A stretch of 64,000 bases of DNA from Paracoccus sp. IB05 (lineage in GTDB: Bacteria > Pseudomonadota > Alphaproteobacteria > Rhodobacterales > Rhodobacteraceae), in the NCBI RefSeq assembly GCF_016405985.1, contig NZ_JAEFCF010000003.1, forward strand, positions 1-64,000, given 5' to 3'. The translations under genes and the position numbers were made by a program. How positions within the stretch are numbered: the first letter of the stretch is position 1; every line of letters starts with the position of its first letter. The notes below the pieces were generated by a model. It was not told the origin of the DNA. It made no database searches and worked only from the letters and a program-made list of their open reading frames with translations. Of the stretch, positions 1 through 8,203 are shown one piece after another.

Positions 1-49
1 CGGTCGGTGGGGTCCCTTTTGGACGCCGATCACCCCAGAAGCGGGGTCC

Positions 50-526
50 TTATTGCAAGCCGTTCAACACCTTGCTTTTGTAATCCTCCTTCGGGTCTGC
101 GCCGAACAACGCCCTGACTCCCGCAAAGAGCGAGGACGCATTTTCCCAGATCTGTGCGCCTTCCGGGTCAAGACGCAACACCCGAAGCTTCGGATCATCC
201 TGGCCGTCAAACCATGCGGCAACCATGCTGTTCCAGAGCCGGTCAATCGCCGCCGGATCCTGACTGATGCTGACCCGGCCATGGATCGTGGCGAAGAGAT
301 CATGGCCCTTCGAGACAAAGGCTGCCACAGCACGGCCACCACCAGCGGTCACAATTTCATTGTCGATGCTGGTGAAAAACCAGATCGGGCCCCGGTCCTC
401 GCCTTCGATAATTGCGGTCATGGGGCGGGTATGACCATCGTCTTTGCCCACAAGGCCCAGCATCATCACACGATCCGAGCGCAATGCGCTCCAGAGTTTG
501 CTCTCCAGTTCAGCTGCTGTCGACAT
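50..526 (-). CDS. PNPOx-family general stress protein (GS26-like)
   Basis: The 158-residue product matches the pyridoxamine 5'-phosphate oxidase-like fold of general stress protein 26. The central part has the TAII..EGEDRGPIWFFTS pattern of flavin- or F420-binding split-barrel proteins. The in-frame ORF extends 32 codons upstream, but I place the start at the internal ATG because it follows a strong GGAGGGTG ribosome site and because the longer form would begin inside the GGAAC promoter. An EcfG-type promoter lies 29 bases upstream, facing away from the operon that starts at 691. The true substrate is unknown; the family members bind flavin and respond to stress. Confidence is high for the gene and moderate for the role. 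Confidence 0.88.
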   Translation of the reverse strand: MSTAAELESKLWSALRSDRVMMLGLVGKDDGHTRPMTAIIEGEDRGPIWFFTSIDNEIVTAGGGRAVAAFVSKGHDLFATIHGRVSISQDPAAIDRLWNSMVAAWFDGQDDPKLRVLRLDPEGAQIWENASSLFAGVRALFGADPKEDYKSKVLNGLQ

Positions 527-554
527 ATCACCCTCCTGTTGCCGTTGAGGTGTG

Positions 555-579
555 AACAGGCGGCCCGAGATTCTGTTCC
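555..579 (-). promoter_or_regulatory. EcfG-type promoter (GGAAC-N16-TGTT)
   Basis: Read on the minus strand, the sequence has GGAAC as the -35 element and TGTT as the -10 element, 16 bases apart. This matches the general stress sigma factor consensus of Alphaproteobacteria. It points to the PNPOx-like gene and is divergent from the site at 612. Confidence 0.75.
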
Positions 580-611
580 CGCAGTGCCGGGCCGGTTGCG
601 GCAGGAATTGC

Positions 612-636
612 GGAACATTCACGTGATCGGCTGGTT
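612..636 (+). promoter_or_regulatory. EcfG-type promoter (GGAAC-N16-GGTT)
   Basis: GGAAC and GGTT are separated by 16 bases. The site lies 54 bases before the start of the 24-residue peptide gene and probably drives it together with the following membrane protein gene. Confidence 0.78.
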
Positions 637-690
637 GTGGCCAATCGGAAGCGCGGTGTCGCGCAGCCTGTTCAACACCGGAGGATCGTC

Positions 691-765
691 ATGCACAGCA
701 TCATCTATCTCGTTGGCCTCGTCGTGGTCGTTCTCGCGATCTTGTCGCTTCTCGGCCTGCGCTGA
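691..765 (+). CDS. 24-residue single-pass membrane peptide
   Basis: The ATG is preceded by a good GGAGG site, and the short frame encodes 24 residues: MHSII, then an uninterrupted hydrophobic run rich in L, V and I, ending LGLR. It is almost entirely one transmembrane helix. An EcfG-type promoter precedes it and the next gene begins 12 bases after its stop, so it is the first gene of a two-gene unit. Similar tiny hydrophobic proteins occur in stress loci of Alphaproteobacteria, but I cannot name a function. It is too short for usual gene-finding thresholds. Confidence 0.72.
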   Translation: MHSIIYLVGLVVVVLAILSLLGLR

Positions 766-777
766 GGAGAGATCGCA

Positions 778-1785
778 ATGGAACACAGCGAAACGCAGAT
801 CGCCCCCGTCGCAACCGCACCCGTTACAACAGGCCCCCTTGTTGACTGGGCCGCTGTGATCGCCGGTGCGGTCGTGGCCGCCGCGACTGCCGGTCTCTTC
901 ATGACCTTCGGAGCCGCACTCGGGCTTTCGACAATTTCAGCAGAACCCGGCGAGGGATCCTTTAGCCTCTGGATCATCGTAACGGGATTGTGGCTCGTGA
1001 TCACCCTGGTCGTCAGCTATCTGGCGGGCGGGTATATTGCCGGTCGCATGCGGCGCCGGGTCGAGACCCTCCCGGGCGACGAGACCGCCACGCGCGACGG
1101 GATCAACGGGCTGGTGGTCTGGGGCCTTGGCATGCTGGTGACGGCCTGGATGGCCGCAGGCGTCGTGACCACGGTTGCAACCACGGCGGGTGAGGTCGCC
1201 GGCAATGCGACACAGGCCGCAGCCACTGCGGTTGGCGGTGCGGCACAGGGCTTTGGCGCAGCACTGCCGCAAGATGCCGGCGCTGCCGCGCTTGGCCGGA
1301 TCGGCGACACCCTCAGCCGCCCCTTGCTTTCCGACACAGCACCTTCCGTCGCCGGAACGCCTGCCGCGCCGGGAACCGCCGCCCCTGTTGCACCCTCGGA
1401 AGACCCATCCGAACTGGCCCGTCAAAGCGCATCGATCCTTGCCGGTGTCGCCCTGAGCGGCGAGATCACCGAAGCCGACCGCGCCTGGCTGACCGGCGCG
1501 ACTGCAAGGCTGAGCGGCCTTGAGCAAAGTGTGGTCGAAGCCCGGGTAGAGGCCGCGATCAGCGCGGCGCAGGAACTGCGGGCGGAAGCTGTAAGAATGG
1601 CAGACGAGGCAGAGGCCGCCGCCCGCGATGCGGCAGAAACCGCCCGCATCAGCGCGATCCTGACGGCCTTCATCCTGACGGCGGCCGCGCTGGTCGCTGG
1701 CGCGGCCGCTCTTTCCGGTGCGGTTCGGGGCGGCAGGCATCGCGACGAGGGGCGCATCTTCGGCGGTCTCAGCTATCGGCTGTGA
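778..1785 (+). CDS. multi-pass membrane protein, 'PhnA-like' group
   Basis: The protein has 335 residues. Three hydrophobic segments occupy roughly residues 22-130 (AAVIAGAVVAAATAG, WIIVTGLWLVITLVV, VVWGLGMLVTAWMAAG). A soluble Ala/Pro-rich middle and a helical, charged stretch with many ARDAAE-type repeats follow, and a final transmembrane helix lies near residues 295-315. This layout resembles alphaproteobacterial proteins named 'PhnA-like', whose function is unknown. A clear GAGGAGA ribosome site precedes the ATG. It follows the 24-residue peptide gene and probably shares its GGAAC promoter, which suggests a role in envelope stress. I see no catalytic motif. Confidence 0.8.
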   Translation: MEHSETQIAPVATAPVTTGPLVDWAAVIAGAVVAAATAGLFMTFGAALGLSTISAEPGEGSFSLWIIVTGLWLVITLVVSYLAGGYIAGRMRRRVETLPGDETATRDGINGLVVWGLGMLVTAWMAAGVVTTVATTAGEVAGNATQAAATAVGGAAQGFGAALPQDAGAAALGRIGDTLSRPLLSDTAPSVAGTPAAPGTAAPVAPSEDPSELARQSASILAGVALSGEITEADRAWLTGATARLSGLEQSVVEARVEAAISAAQELRAEAVRMADEAEAAARDAAETARISAILTAFILTAAALVAGAAALSGAVRGGRHRDEGRIFGGLSYRL

Positions 1786-1850
1786 GGCCCGACATTCAGA
1801 GCGAACCGGGCGGCATCCCGCCTGGAAAGGCGAACAGGAGCTGCCCCACA

Positions 1851-1875
1851 GGAACTTTTCTCCTGCTGCCCGGTT
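1851..1875 (+). promoter_or_regulatory. EcfG-type promoter (GGAAC-N16-GGTT)
   Basis: GGAAC and GGTT are 16 bases apart, with the DUF883 start codon 28 bases after the -10 element. It lies in the gap between two co-oriented genes and gives the downstream gene its own promoter. Confidence 0.8.
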
Positions 1876-1903
1876 CTCTATTCACAGAACAAGGAGCTAC
1901 GAA

Positions 1904-2221
1904 ATGGCTGACGCTTTCGAAGACATCCGCACAAGCCTGGAAAAACAGATCGGGGATCTGAAGACCGAAATGGCGCGGATCAGCAAATCCCTTGCATCAC
2001 ATGCCTCAGATGCGGTGCAGGAGGCTGAAGACGCTTATGAAACCGGCAAAGGGCGGGCACGCGCTGTCGCAAGCCGGGTCCGTGACCAGGCGCATGTGGC
2101 GGCGGATGTCGCGCGGGAGAACCCGGTCACGACTTCCACAGTTCTGGTCGGCGTCGGTCTTCTTGGCATCGCCATGGGCTATTTGCTCAGCGGCAGCGCC
2201 GATGGCAATCGCCGCCGCTGA
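1904..2221 (+). CDS. DUF883 / ElaB-YqjD-like ribosome- and membrane-associated protein
   Basis: The 105-residue product has an N-terminal amphipathic, heavily charged helical part (EDIRTSLEKQIGDLKTEM) and a C-terminal hydrophobic segment near residues 80-97, followed by a short basic tail. This is the DUF883 layout of E. coli ElaB and YqjD, tail-anchored inner membrane proteins induced in stress or stationary phase, where YqjD binds ribosomes. The open frame extends about 60 codons upstream, but I take the ATG behind the AAGGAGCT site, which lies just after the EcfG-type promoter. A hairpin follows the gene. Confidence 0.88.
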   Translation: MADAFEDIRTSLEKQIGDLKTEMARISKSLASHASDAVQEAEDAYETGKGRARAVASRVRDQAHVAADVARENPVTTSTVLVGVGLLGIAMGYLLSGSADGNRRR

Positions 2222-2264
2222 AATATGATCCGGACGGGGTTTCCCTCCTCCTCCGGGTCATTGC

Positions 2265-2294
2265 GCGACCCGCACCGATGCTTGTGCGGGTCGC
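2265..2294 (+). terminator. hairpin downstream of the DUF883 gene
   Basis: A perfect 11-bp inverted repeat (GCGACCCGCAC and its complement) with an 8-base loop lies 43 bases after the stop. There is no T tract, so intrinsic termination is only probable. Confidence 0.55.
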
Positions 2295-2381
2295 AGCATG
2301 TCTCGGCCTGTCCGGACGGTTCAAAGCAGGTTCAGACCACGAGCATCTGCGCGCCCATGTTTTCTTCGCCAGAGGTTACGG

Positions 2382-3623
2382 ATGGCCACACGATCCCGAA
2401 GTCATGACGCCCAGACCCGCAAGGACGATCTGCGGATCGGCAAACCGATCTGGCTGACGACCCCGCATTCCACGGTGCCCGCTGCGAAGAAACTCCCGCG
2501 CGGGCGCTTCGACGTGATCGTGATCGGGGCCGGTATCTCCGGCGCATTGATGGCGGAGGCGCTGACCCGGGCCGGAAAGTCGGTGCTTATCCTTGATCGC
2601 CGCCCGGCGGTGCGCGGGTCCACCCCGGCCTCGACCGCAATGATCCAGCATGAGATTGACATTCCCCTGACACGGCTGAGCCGCAAGATCGGCCCGGATC
2701 ACGCCGGACGCGCCTGGGTGCGCTCGGTCGCGGCGGTGGCGGATCTGGTGGCGCTCTCTGCCCGGCTGGGGCTGGATTGTGGAATGGGCCCCAAGCCCGC
2801 GCTTTATCTCGCCGGAGATGAGATGGGCGCGCGGGCGCTGCGCAATGAGGCAGAGGCGCGCCACGGGGTCGGAATAAAAGCCGACTATCTGAAACGCGCA
2901 GACCTGATAGAGCGTTTTGGTATCGACCGCCCGGCGGCGATCCTGTCGCAGGATTCAGCCTCGGAGAACCCCGCGCAGGTGACGGCAGGGCTTTTGCGGG
3001 CCGTGCTGTCCAGAAAGGCGCAGCTCGTCTCGCCGGTTGAGATCACCGATATGGCGGAACTGCCCTCGGGAATCGCGCTCGCGACGCGGAACGGAGAGGT
3101 GCTGGTCGCCGAATATGCCTTTTTCTGCACCGGCTATGAATATCTGCCGCAGATGAAAACGGCATCGCATCATGTCACCTCGACCTGGGCGCTTGCCTCC
3201 CGGCCAATGCCACATCTGCCGGGCTGGATGCGGGACATGATCGTCTGGGAAGCCGCAGACCCCTATCTCTATTTCCGCAGTGATGAGGCAGGGCGCATCA
3301 TCGCAGGCGGCGAGGATGAAGAGGCCGCCGACAGCAATTCCGACCCGGAAAAGCTGGCGAAAAAGGCTGGCATCATCGCCCGGAAACTGCACGATCTGAC
3401 CGGGGTAAATATCGGCAAGCCAGCTTACACCTGGTCGGCGCCCTTCAGCGTGACAGATGACGGGCTGCCGATCATCGCCCGCGTGCCGGGCTATGTGCGA
3501 TGCTTCGCCGCGATGGGATATGGCGGCAATGGCATCACATTTTCGGTCATCGCAGCGCAGATCGTGGCCGCAGCCATCGCGGGCAGCGACGACCCGGATG
3601 CAGCGATTTTTCGCTACCGCTGA
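2382..3623 (+). CDS. FAD-dependent oxidoreductase, DadA/glycine oxidase-like
   Basis: The product (413 residues) opens with a short tail and then the dinucleotide-binding motif DVIVIGAGISGALMAEAL near residue 45. The acidic end of the second beta strand (ILDRR) and a DAO-type C-terminal part with GLPIIARVPG and GYGGNGITFSVI follow. These are hallmarks of the D-amino acid/glycine oxidase superfamily, which oxidises amines with FAD. The start is uncertain: the frame is open for 28 codons upstream, and the chosen ATG has only a weak AGAGG site. No EcfG-type promoter is visible before it. The substrate cannot be read from the sequence. Confidence 0.82.
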   Translation: MATRSRSHDAQTRKDDLRIGKPIWLTTPHSTVPAAKKLPRGRFDVIVIGAGISGALMAEALTRAGKSVLILDRRPAVRGSTPASTAMIQHEIDIPLTRLSRKIGPDHAGRAWVRSVAAVADLVALSARLGLDCGMGPKPALYLAGDEMGARALRNEAEARHGVGIKADYLKRADLIERFGIDRPAAILSQDSASENPAQVTAGLLRAVLSRKAQLVSPVEITDMAELPSGIALATRNGEVLVAEYAFFCTGYEYLPQMKTASHHVTSTWALASRPMPHLPGWMRDMIVWEAADPYLYFRSDEAGRIIAGGEDEEAADSNSDPEKLAKKAGIIARKLHDLTGVNIGKPAYTWSAPFSVTDDGLPIIARVPGYVRCFAAMGYGGNGITFSVIAAQIVAAAIAGSDDPDAAIFRYR

Positions 3624-3735
3624 CTGCGGCACCGCGCCCCTCCGAGAATTCTCTGCGGCCCGCCTGCCCTTGCCATAAGCGAAGATCCGCCCCCGTTGTT
3701 TGCAACTGCAGCAAACTCTGTCCAGGATTGCGGCC

Positions 3736-4605
3736 ATGACCACGGAAAACCGACAGGCTTCCCCCGCGGCTCAGAAGGTTCTGACACCGCTTCCCCCACA
3801 TCAGACGAGGCCCCCGACAGCCGGGGAGGGAAGAGAGAGGGACCCCGCCCTGCCCGATCTGGCTGGCACGGCGCTGTTCCTGGACCTCGATGGCACGCTG
3901 CTGGACCTGGCCGCGACCCCTGATGAGGTAGTGCCGGAACCTGGACTTGCCGAGCTGCTGGCGTGGCTTGAGGATCACGTCTCCGGGGCGCTTGCTCTGG
4001 TGACAGGGCGGCGGGTTGGCTTTGTCGACAGCCTTTTCCCGCAACATCGCTTTACTGTGGCCGGTCTGCATGGGGCGGAAATCCGTCCCGGTGCGGTGGT
4101 GATGGAGCGCCCTGCCACAACCGCACCGCAAGGCGATACCGCAGCCTTCCGGGCGGCCTTTGATTTTATGCGCGCCAAAGCGGCGGACCATCCCGGACTT
4201 CTGATCGAGGATAAAGGCGCGGCCTTTGCCCTGCATTACCGTCTGGCACCCGATCTTCGCGGCATTGTCGAAGGGATCATGGCCGAGGCCCTTGTGATTG
4301 CCGGACCGGCCTGGCGCTTGCGGGACGGAAAATGTGTCGTCGAGCTTGGCCCTGCCGGAGTTGACAAAGGCGCGGCGCTTCGGAACCTTATGGCCTCGCC
4401 CCCGTTTATTGGCCGCCTGCCGCTCGCGGCCGGCGACGATCTGACGGATGAGGCGATGTTTCAGGCGGTCAACAGCATGGGCGGCCTGTCGATCCGTATC
4501 GGCGACCAGGACAGCCCCAGTGCCGCCATTCAACGCATCACAACGCCGGGGGCCTTCCGGTCCTGGCTCCACCAACTGGCGGGACCGTCCCGTCCAGGAG
4601 ACTGA
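3736..4605 (+). CDS. otsB: trehalose-6-phosphate phosphatase
   Basis: This HAD-superfamily enzyme removes phosphate from trehalose 6-phosphate to give trehalose. The catalytic DLDGT motif lies near residue 50 and the GDDLTDE magnesium-binding motif near residue 235. About 40 Pro/Arg-rich residues precede the catalytic core, so the true start may lie further in; I took the ATG after the AGGA-containing leader. The length (289 residues) is close to the family norm plus this extension. A GH15 gene begins 4 bases later and otsA follows, so the three genes form one operon for trehalose turnover. Confidence 0.93.
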   Translation: MTTENRQASPAAQKVLTPLPPHQTRPPTAGEGRERDPALPDLAGTALFLDLDGTLLDLAATPDEVVPEPGLAELLAWLEDHVSGALALVTGRRVGFVDSLFPQHRFTVAGLHGAEIRPGAVVMERPATTAPQGDTAAFRAAFDFMRAKAADHPGLLIEDKGAAFALHYRLAPDLRGIVEGIMAEALVIAGPAWRLRDGKCVVELGPAGVDKGAALRNLMASPPFIGRLPLAAGDDLTDEAMFQAVNSMGGLSIRIGDQDSPSAAIQRITTPGAFRSWLHQLAGPSRPGD

Positions 4606-4609
4606 ATTC

Positions 4610-6430
4610 ATGACGAATACCCCCTGCCGCTCCCTGCCCGACCTTGATCGCGGCATCATCGGCAATGCAAGCCTTGCCGCCCTGATCGACCGGGATGGCA
4701 GGCTCGACTGGATGTGCGTGCCGCGCATGGATGGCGACCCGGTCTTCTGCGGCCTGCTCGGCGGAGGCCCGGAGGGCGGAGCGGATACAGGCGAAGGGGC
4801 CTGGTCCTTCCGGCTTGACCACCAGACCGGCAGCCACCAGCGCTATCTGCGCAATACCGCCATCCTTGAGACCATCCTCACCGATAAAGAGGGCAACGAG
4901 GCAAGGATCATCGACTTTGCGCCGCGCTTCCTGCGCAACGGGCGGATGTTTCGCGGCTATTCCGTGCAGCGCATCATCGAGCCGGTCAAGGGCACGCCCC
5001 GACTGACCGTCTCGCTGCGGCTCCGCTCGGACTATGGGGCCAACGCGCCCGGGATCACGCGCGGCACCAACCATCTGCGCTATATCCTTGGCCCCGAGGT
5101 GCTACGCCTGACCACCGATGCTCCGGTCGATTACATCCTGTCCGGGACGCCTTTCCTGCTGGAACGCCCGCAGGCCTTCATCCTTGGCCCCGATGAGAGC
5201 CTTTCGGATCATCCGATGGCCATTGCGCGCCATTTCCTGCGCGAGACGACCGATTACTGGCGCAACTGGGTGCGCAGCCTCGCCCTGCCCGCTGACTTCC
5301 AGGATGTGGTGATCCGCTCAGCCATCACGCTGAAGCTGTGTTCGAACGAGGAAACCGGCGCGATTGTCGCCGCGCTCACCACCTCGGTCCCGGAATTCGG
5401 CGCCAGCGGGCGGACCTGGGATTACCGCTTCTGCTGGCTCCGCGACAGCTATTTTACCGTCCAGGCGCTGAACAGCCTGAACGCGACGCGCACAATGGAA
5501 CATTACCTCACCTATGTCTCGAATATCGCGGCGGGGTCTGACAGCGGCTATATGCAGCCCCTTTTCGGCCTGGGGCTGGAGCGGGTTTTGGATGAGCATA
5601 TCGTGCCCGCTTTGCCCGGCTATCGCGGCTTTGGCCCGGTGCGGCGCGGCAATGCGGCTTTCAACCAGGTGCAGAATGACGGCTATGGATCGGTCATCCT
5701 GGCTGCGATCCAGTGTTTCTTTGACGAACGCCTGCCCGATATGGGCGATGAGGCCCTGTTCCGCAGGCTTGAGCGGCTGGGGGCCGAGGCCGAGGCCTGC
5801 TGGGATCAGCCCGATGCCGGTCTGTGGGAGTTCCGCACCCGTGAAGAGGTCCATACCCATTCCGCGCTGATGTGCTGGGCGGCCTGTGACCGGCTGGCGC
5901 GGATCGCGCGCAAGCTGGGCCTTGTGCCGGAAACCGAACGCTGGGTGGCCAGCGCCGCAAAGATCCGCGCGGCAATTTTTGAACGCGGCTGGAACGCCGA
6001 GCGCGGCTGCTTTGTGGCCTCTTTTGGCGGCGACGAAGTCGATGCAAGCCTGCTTCTGATGGCGCAGACCGGCTTTATCGCGCCGCAGGATCCGCGCTTT
6101 CTGGCCACCGTTGCAGCCTGCGAGGCGGATCTGCGTTTTGGAAACCACCTCTACCGCTACCGCCGCCCCGATGATTTCGGCGCGCCCGAGACCGCCTTCA
6201 CCGCCTGCACCTTTTGGCTGATCGACGCGCTGGTGCGCACCGGCCGCAAGGAGGAGGCCCGCGAGATCTTTGACGATGTGCTGTCGCGGCGAAACCCGCT
6301 GGGGCTCTTGTCAGAAGGCGTCCATGTCGAAAGCGGCGAGCTTTGGGGCAATTTCCCGCAGACCTATTCCATGGTCGGGCTGATAAATGCCGCCATGGCG
6401 CTGTCGTGCCCCTGGGAGGAAGTGTTGTGA
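4610..6430 (+). CDS. glycoside hydrolase family 15 protein (trehalase or glucoamylase-like)
   Basis: The 606-residue protein has the GH15 signature RTWDYRFCWLRDS near residues 267-280. The WEFR motif that carries the general acid glutamate lies near residue 405, and an LSEG...GNFPQ segment with the second acidic residue lies near residue 567. GH15 enzymes split terminal alpha-glucosidic bonds; the bacterial members next to ots genes include acid trehalases. The gene sits between otsB and otsA and overlaps the otsA start by GTGA, so a role in trehalose or alpha-glucan breakdown is most likely. Its ATG follows a CCAGGAG site, which excludes the longer upstream frame. Confidence 0.88.
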   Translation: MTNTPCRSLPDLDRGIIGNASLAALIDRDGRLDWMCVPRMDGDPVFCGLLGGGPEGGADTGEGAWSFRLDHQTGSHQRYLRNTAILETILTDKEGNEARIIDFAPRFLRNGRMFRGYSVQRIIEPVKGTPRLTVSLRLRSDYGANAPGITRGTNHLRYILGPEVLRLTTDAPVDYILSGTPFLLERPQAFILGPDESLSDHPMAIARHFLRETTDYWRNWVRSLALPADFQDVVIRSAITLKLCSNEETGAIVAALTTSVPEFGASGRTWDYRFCWLRDSYFTVQALNSLNATRTMEHYLTYVSNIAAGSDSGYMQPLFGLGLERVLDEHIVPALPGYRGFGPVRRGNAAFNQVQNDGYGSVILAAIQCFFDERLPDMGDEALFRRLERLGAEAEACWDQPDAGLWEFRTREEVHTHSALMCWAACDRLARIARKLGLVPETERWVASAAKIRAAIFERGWNAERGCFVASFGGDEVDASLLLMAQTGFIAPQDPRFLATVAACEADLRFGNHLYRYRRPDDFGAPETAFTACTFWLIDALVRTGRKEEAREIFDDVLSRRNPLGLLSEGVHVESGELWGNFPQTYSMVGLINAAMALSCPWEEVL

Positions 6431-7872
6431 GCCGCCTGATCGTCGTCTCAAACCGGGTGCCCGCGCCCGACCGGCCGCCCCAGGGCGGGCTTGCGGTGGC
6501 TGTGCGCGCCGCCCTGTCCGAGCGGGGCGGGATCTGGATGGGCTGGTCCGGAGGCTCCTCGGGCGCGGAAGAGCCCGGCCCCCTCTCGCTGCATGAAGAC
6601 GGCGCGATCACCTATGCGCTGAGCGATCTGTCAGAGCGGGATCTGTCGGAATATTACAACGGTTTCGCGAACAGCGTGCTCTGGCCGATCTGCCATTATC
6701 GCATCGATCTGACCGATTACAGCCGCCGCGATGCCGAAGGCTATTTCCGCGTGAACCGCTTTTTCGCGCAGCGGCTTGCGCCGCTGATCCGGCCCGATGA
6801 CCTGATCTGGATCCATGATTACCACCTGATCCCGCTGGCCGCCGAGCTGCGCCAGCTCGGGTTCCGGAACCGGATCGGCTTTTTCATGCATATCCCCTGG
6901 CCTGCGCCGGATGTCTTCCTGACGCTGCCGGGCGGCGAAACGCTTTTGCGCACGATGACCAGCTTTGATCTGCTGGGCTTCCAGACTGAACCGGATGCCA
7001 CGAATTTCGGCCTTTGCCTCAGCCGCAGCGGGCTTGCGCAGCCGGTGGCGGGCGAGCCCGGGGTTTATGCCGCGCAGGAGCGGCGCTTTCGGGTGGGGGC
7101 CTTCCCGATCAGCATCGACACCGGCGCTATCGGCCGCAGCGCGGGGAATGCGGTCCGCAATGTCGCCATGCGCAAATTCCGCGCCTCGCTGGAAGGGCGC
7201 AGCCTGATCATGGGCGTCGACCGGCTTGATTACACCAAGGGCCTGCCGCAGCGGATCCAGGCGTTTGGCCGTTTTCTGGAAACCAGCCCGGAATGGCTGG
7301 GGCGGGTGACCTATCTGCAGATCACACCGAACACCCGCGAAGGGGTCGCCGAATATGACGCGCTCCGCCAGGAGGTGGCCGGGCTTGCGGGCCAGATCAA
7401 TGGCAGGCACAGCCGCCTCGACTGGATGCCTGTGCGCTATGTGAACCGCGCCTTCAGCCAGCAGACGCTGGCCGGTCTTTACCGGATCGCGCGGGTCGGG
7501 CTGGTGACGCCGCTCCGCGACGGGATGAATCTGGTCGCCAAGGAATATGTCGCGGCGCAGGATCCGGAAGATCCCGGCACCCTCATCCTGTCACGTTTCG
7601 CAGGGGCCGCCGCCGAGCTGGGCGAAGGCGCGCTGCTCGTGAACCCCTATGACGAGGAAACCATCACGCGCGCGGTCGCGCAGGCGGTCGCCATGCCGCG
7701 CGAGGAACGCAAGGCGCGCCATGCCGCGATGGCGGCTGTGCTGGCGGATCATGACGTCTTCGGCTGGTGCCGGGACTTCCTCCGGCACCTTGACCAGTTT
7801 CAGCCCCGGCTGCCGCCGGAGCTGGCCCCCGGTGATCCCGGGGACGTCCTGCAGACCCGACTGGAGGTTTAG
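6427..7872 (+). CDS. otsA: trehalose-6-phosphate synthase
   Basis: This GT20 glycosyltransferase makes trehalose 6-phosphate from UDP-glucose and glucose 6-phosphate. Visible family motifs are the glycine-rich N-terminal loop (PQGGLAVAV), WIHDYHLIPLA near residue 137, GVDRLDYTKGLPQRI near residue 263 and LRDGMNLVAKEYV near residue 360. The start is the GTG of a four-base GTGA overlap with the GH15 stop, behind GGGAGGAAG; this gives 481 residues, normal for OtsA. Its stop overlaps the stop of the convergent small gene on the other strand. Confidence 0.94.
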   Translation: MSRLIVVSNRVPAPDRPPQGGLAVAVRAALSERGGIWMGWSGGSSGAEEPGPLSLHEDGAITYALSDLSERDLSEYYNGFANSVLWPICHYRIDLTDYSRRDAEGYFRVNRFFAQRLAPLIRPDDLIWIHDYHLIPLAAELRQLGFRNRIGFFMHIPWPAPDVFLTLPGGETLLRTMTSFDLLGFQTEPDATNFGLCLSRSGLAQPVAGEPGVYAAQERRFRVGAFPISIDTGAIGRSAGNAVRNVAMRKFRASLEGRSLIMGVDRLDYTKGLPQRIQAFGRFLETSPEWLGRVTYLQITPNTREGVAEYDALRQEVAGLAGQINGRHSRLDWMPVRYVNRAFSQQTLAGLYRIARVGLVTPLRDGMNLVAKEYVAAQDPEDPGTLILSRFAGAAAELGEGALLVNPYDEETITRAVAQAVAMPREERKARHAAMAAVLADHDVFGWCRDFLRHLDQFQPRLPPELAPGDPGDVLQTRLEV

Positions 7873-8135
7873 GCCTTACGCAATATAAACGCCTGTGCCT
7901 GGCGGCGGATATATTGCGCAATAGGCCAGGTCCATCCAATCTCGCGTGACCGCGTCGGGCGCAGCCAGATCCAGTTCAGCAGCCCTGCCGGGACGCCCAG
8001 CAGAACCCCTGCAAAGGCGGCGATGACAAAGGTCGCCGGGTCGTAATAGCCAAGGGCCAGACCTGCGATCACCACGGTTCCCGCGATACAGGCGGCCCAG
8101 AGATGGACGAGCATTACGCGAAGCCAGGGAAACAT
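7869..8135 (-). CDS. small two-helix membrane protein
   Basis: The 88-residue product has two hydrophobic segments (about residues 10-30 and 35-58) followed by a basic tail containing RPTRSREIGWTW. The start is secure because a near-perfect AAGGAGGAG site precedes the ATG. I recognise no domain family. It is the last gene of a minus-strand group that also contains the peptidoglycan-binding and proline-rich proteins, although a hairpin separates it from its upstream neighbour. Confidence 0.75.
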   Translation of the reverse strand: MFPWLRVMLVHLWAACIAGTVVIAGLALGYYDPATFVIAAFAGVLLGVPAGLLNWIWLRPTRSREIGWTWPIAQYIRRQAQAFILRKA

Positions 8136-8160
8136 CTTCTCCTCCTTTCATACCATGTCT

Positions 8161-8186
8161 CAGGTGCCCGAAGCCGCGGGCACCTG
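8161..8186 (-). terminator. hairpin between two minus-strand genes
   Basis: A 9-bp perfect inverted repeat (CAGGTGCCC and its complement) with an 8-base loop lies just downstream of the peptidoglycan-binding protein gene. There is no clear T run. It could end or reduce transcription into the small membrane protein gene. Confidence 0.5.
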
Positions 8187-8203
8187 ATCGGTCATGTGAT
8201 CGG

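Noticed and set aside
53-859. Long plus-strand frame of 268 codons
   Set aside because: It runs antisense through the PNPOx-like gene and through the small peptide gene, with no ribosome site and arginine/cysteine-rich composition.
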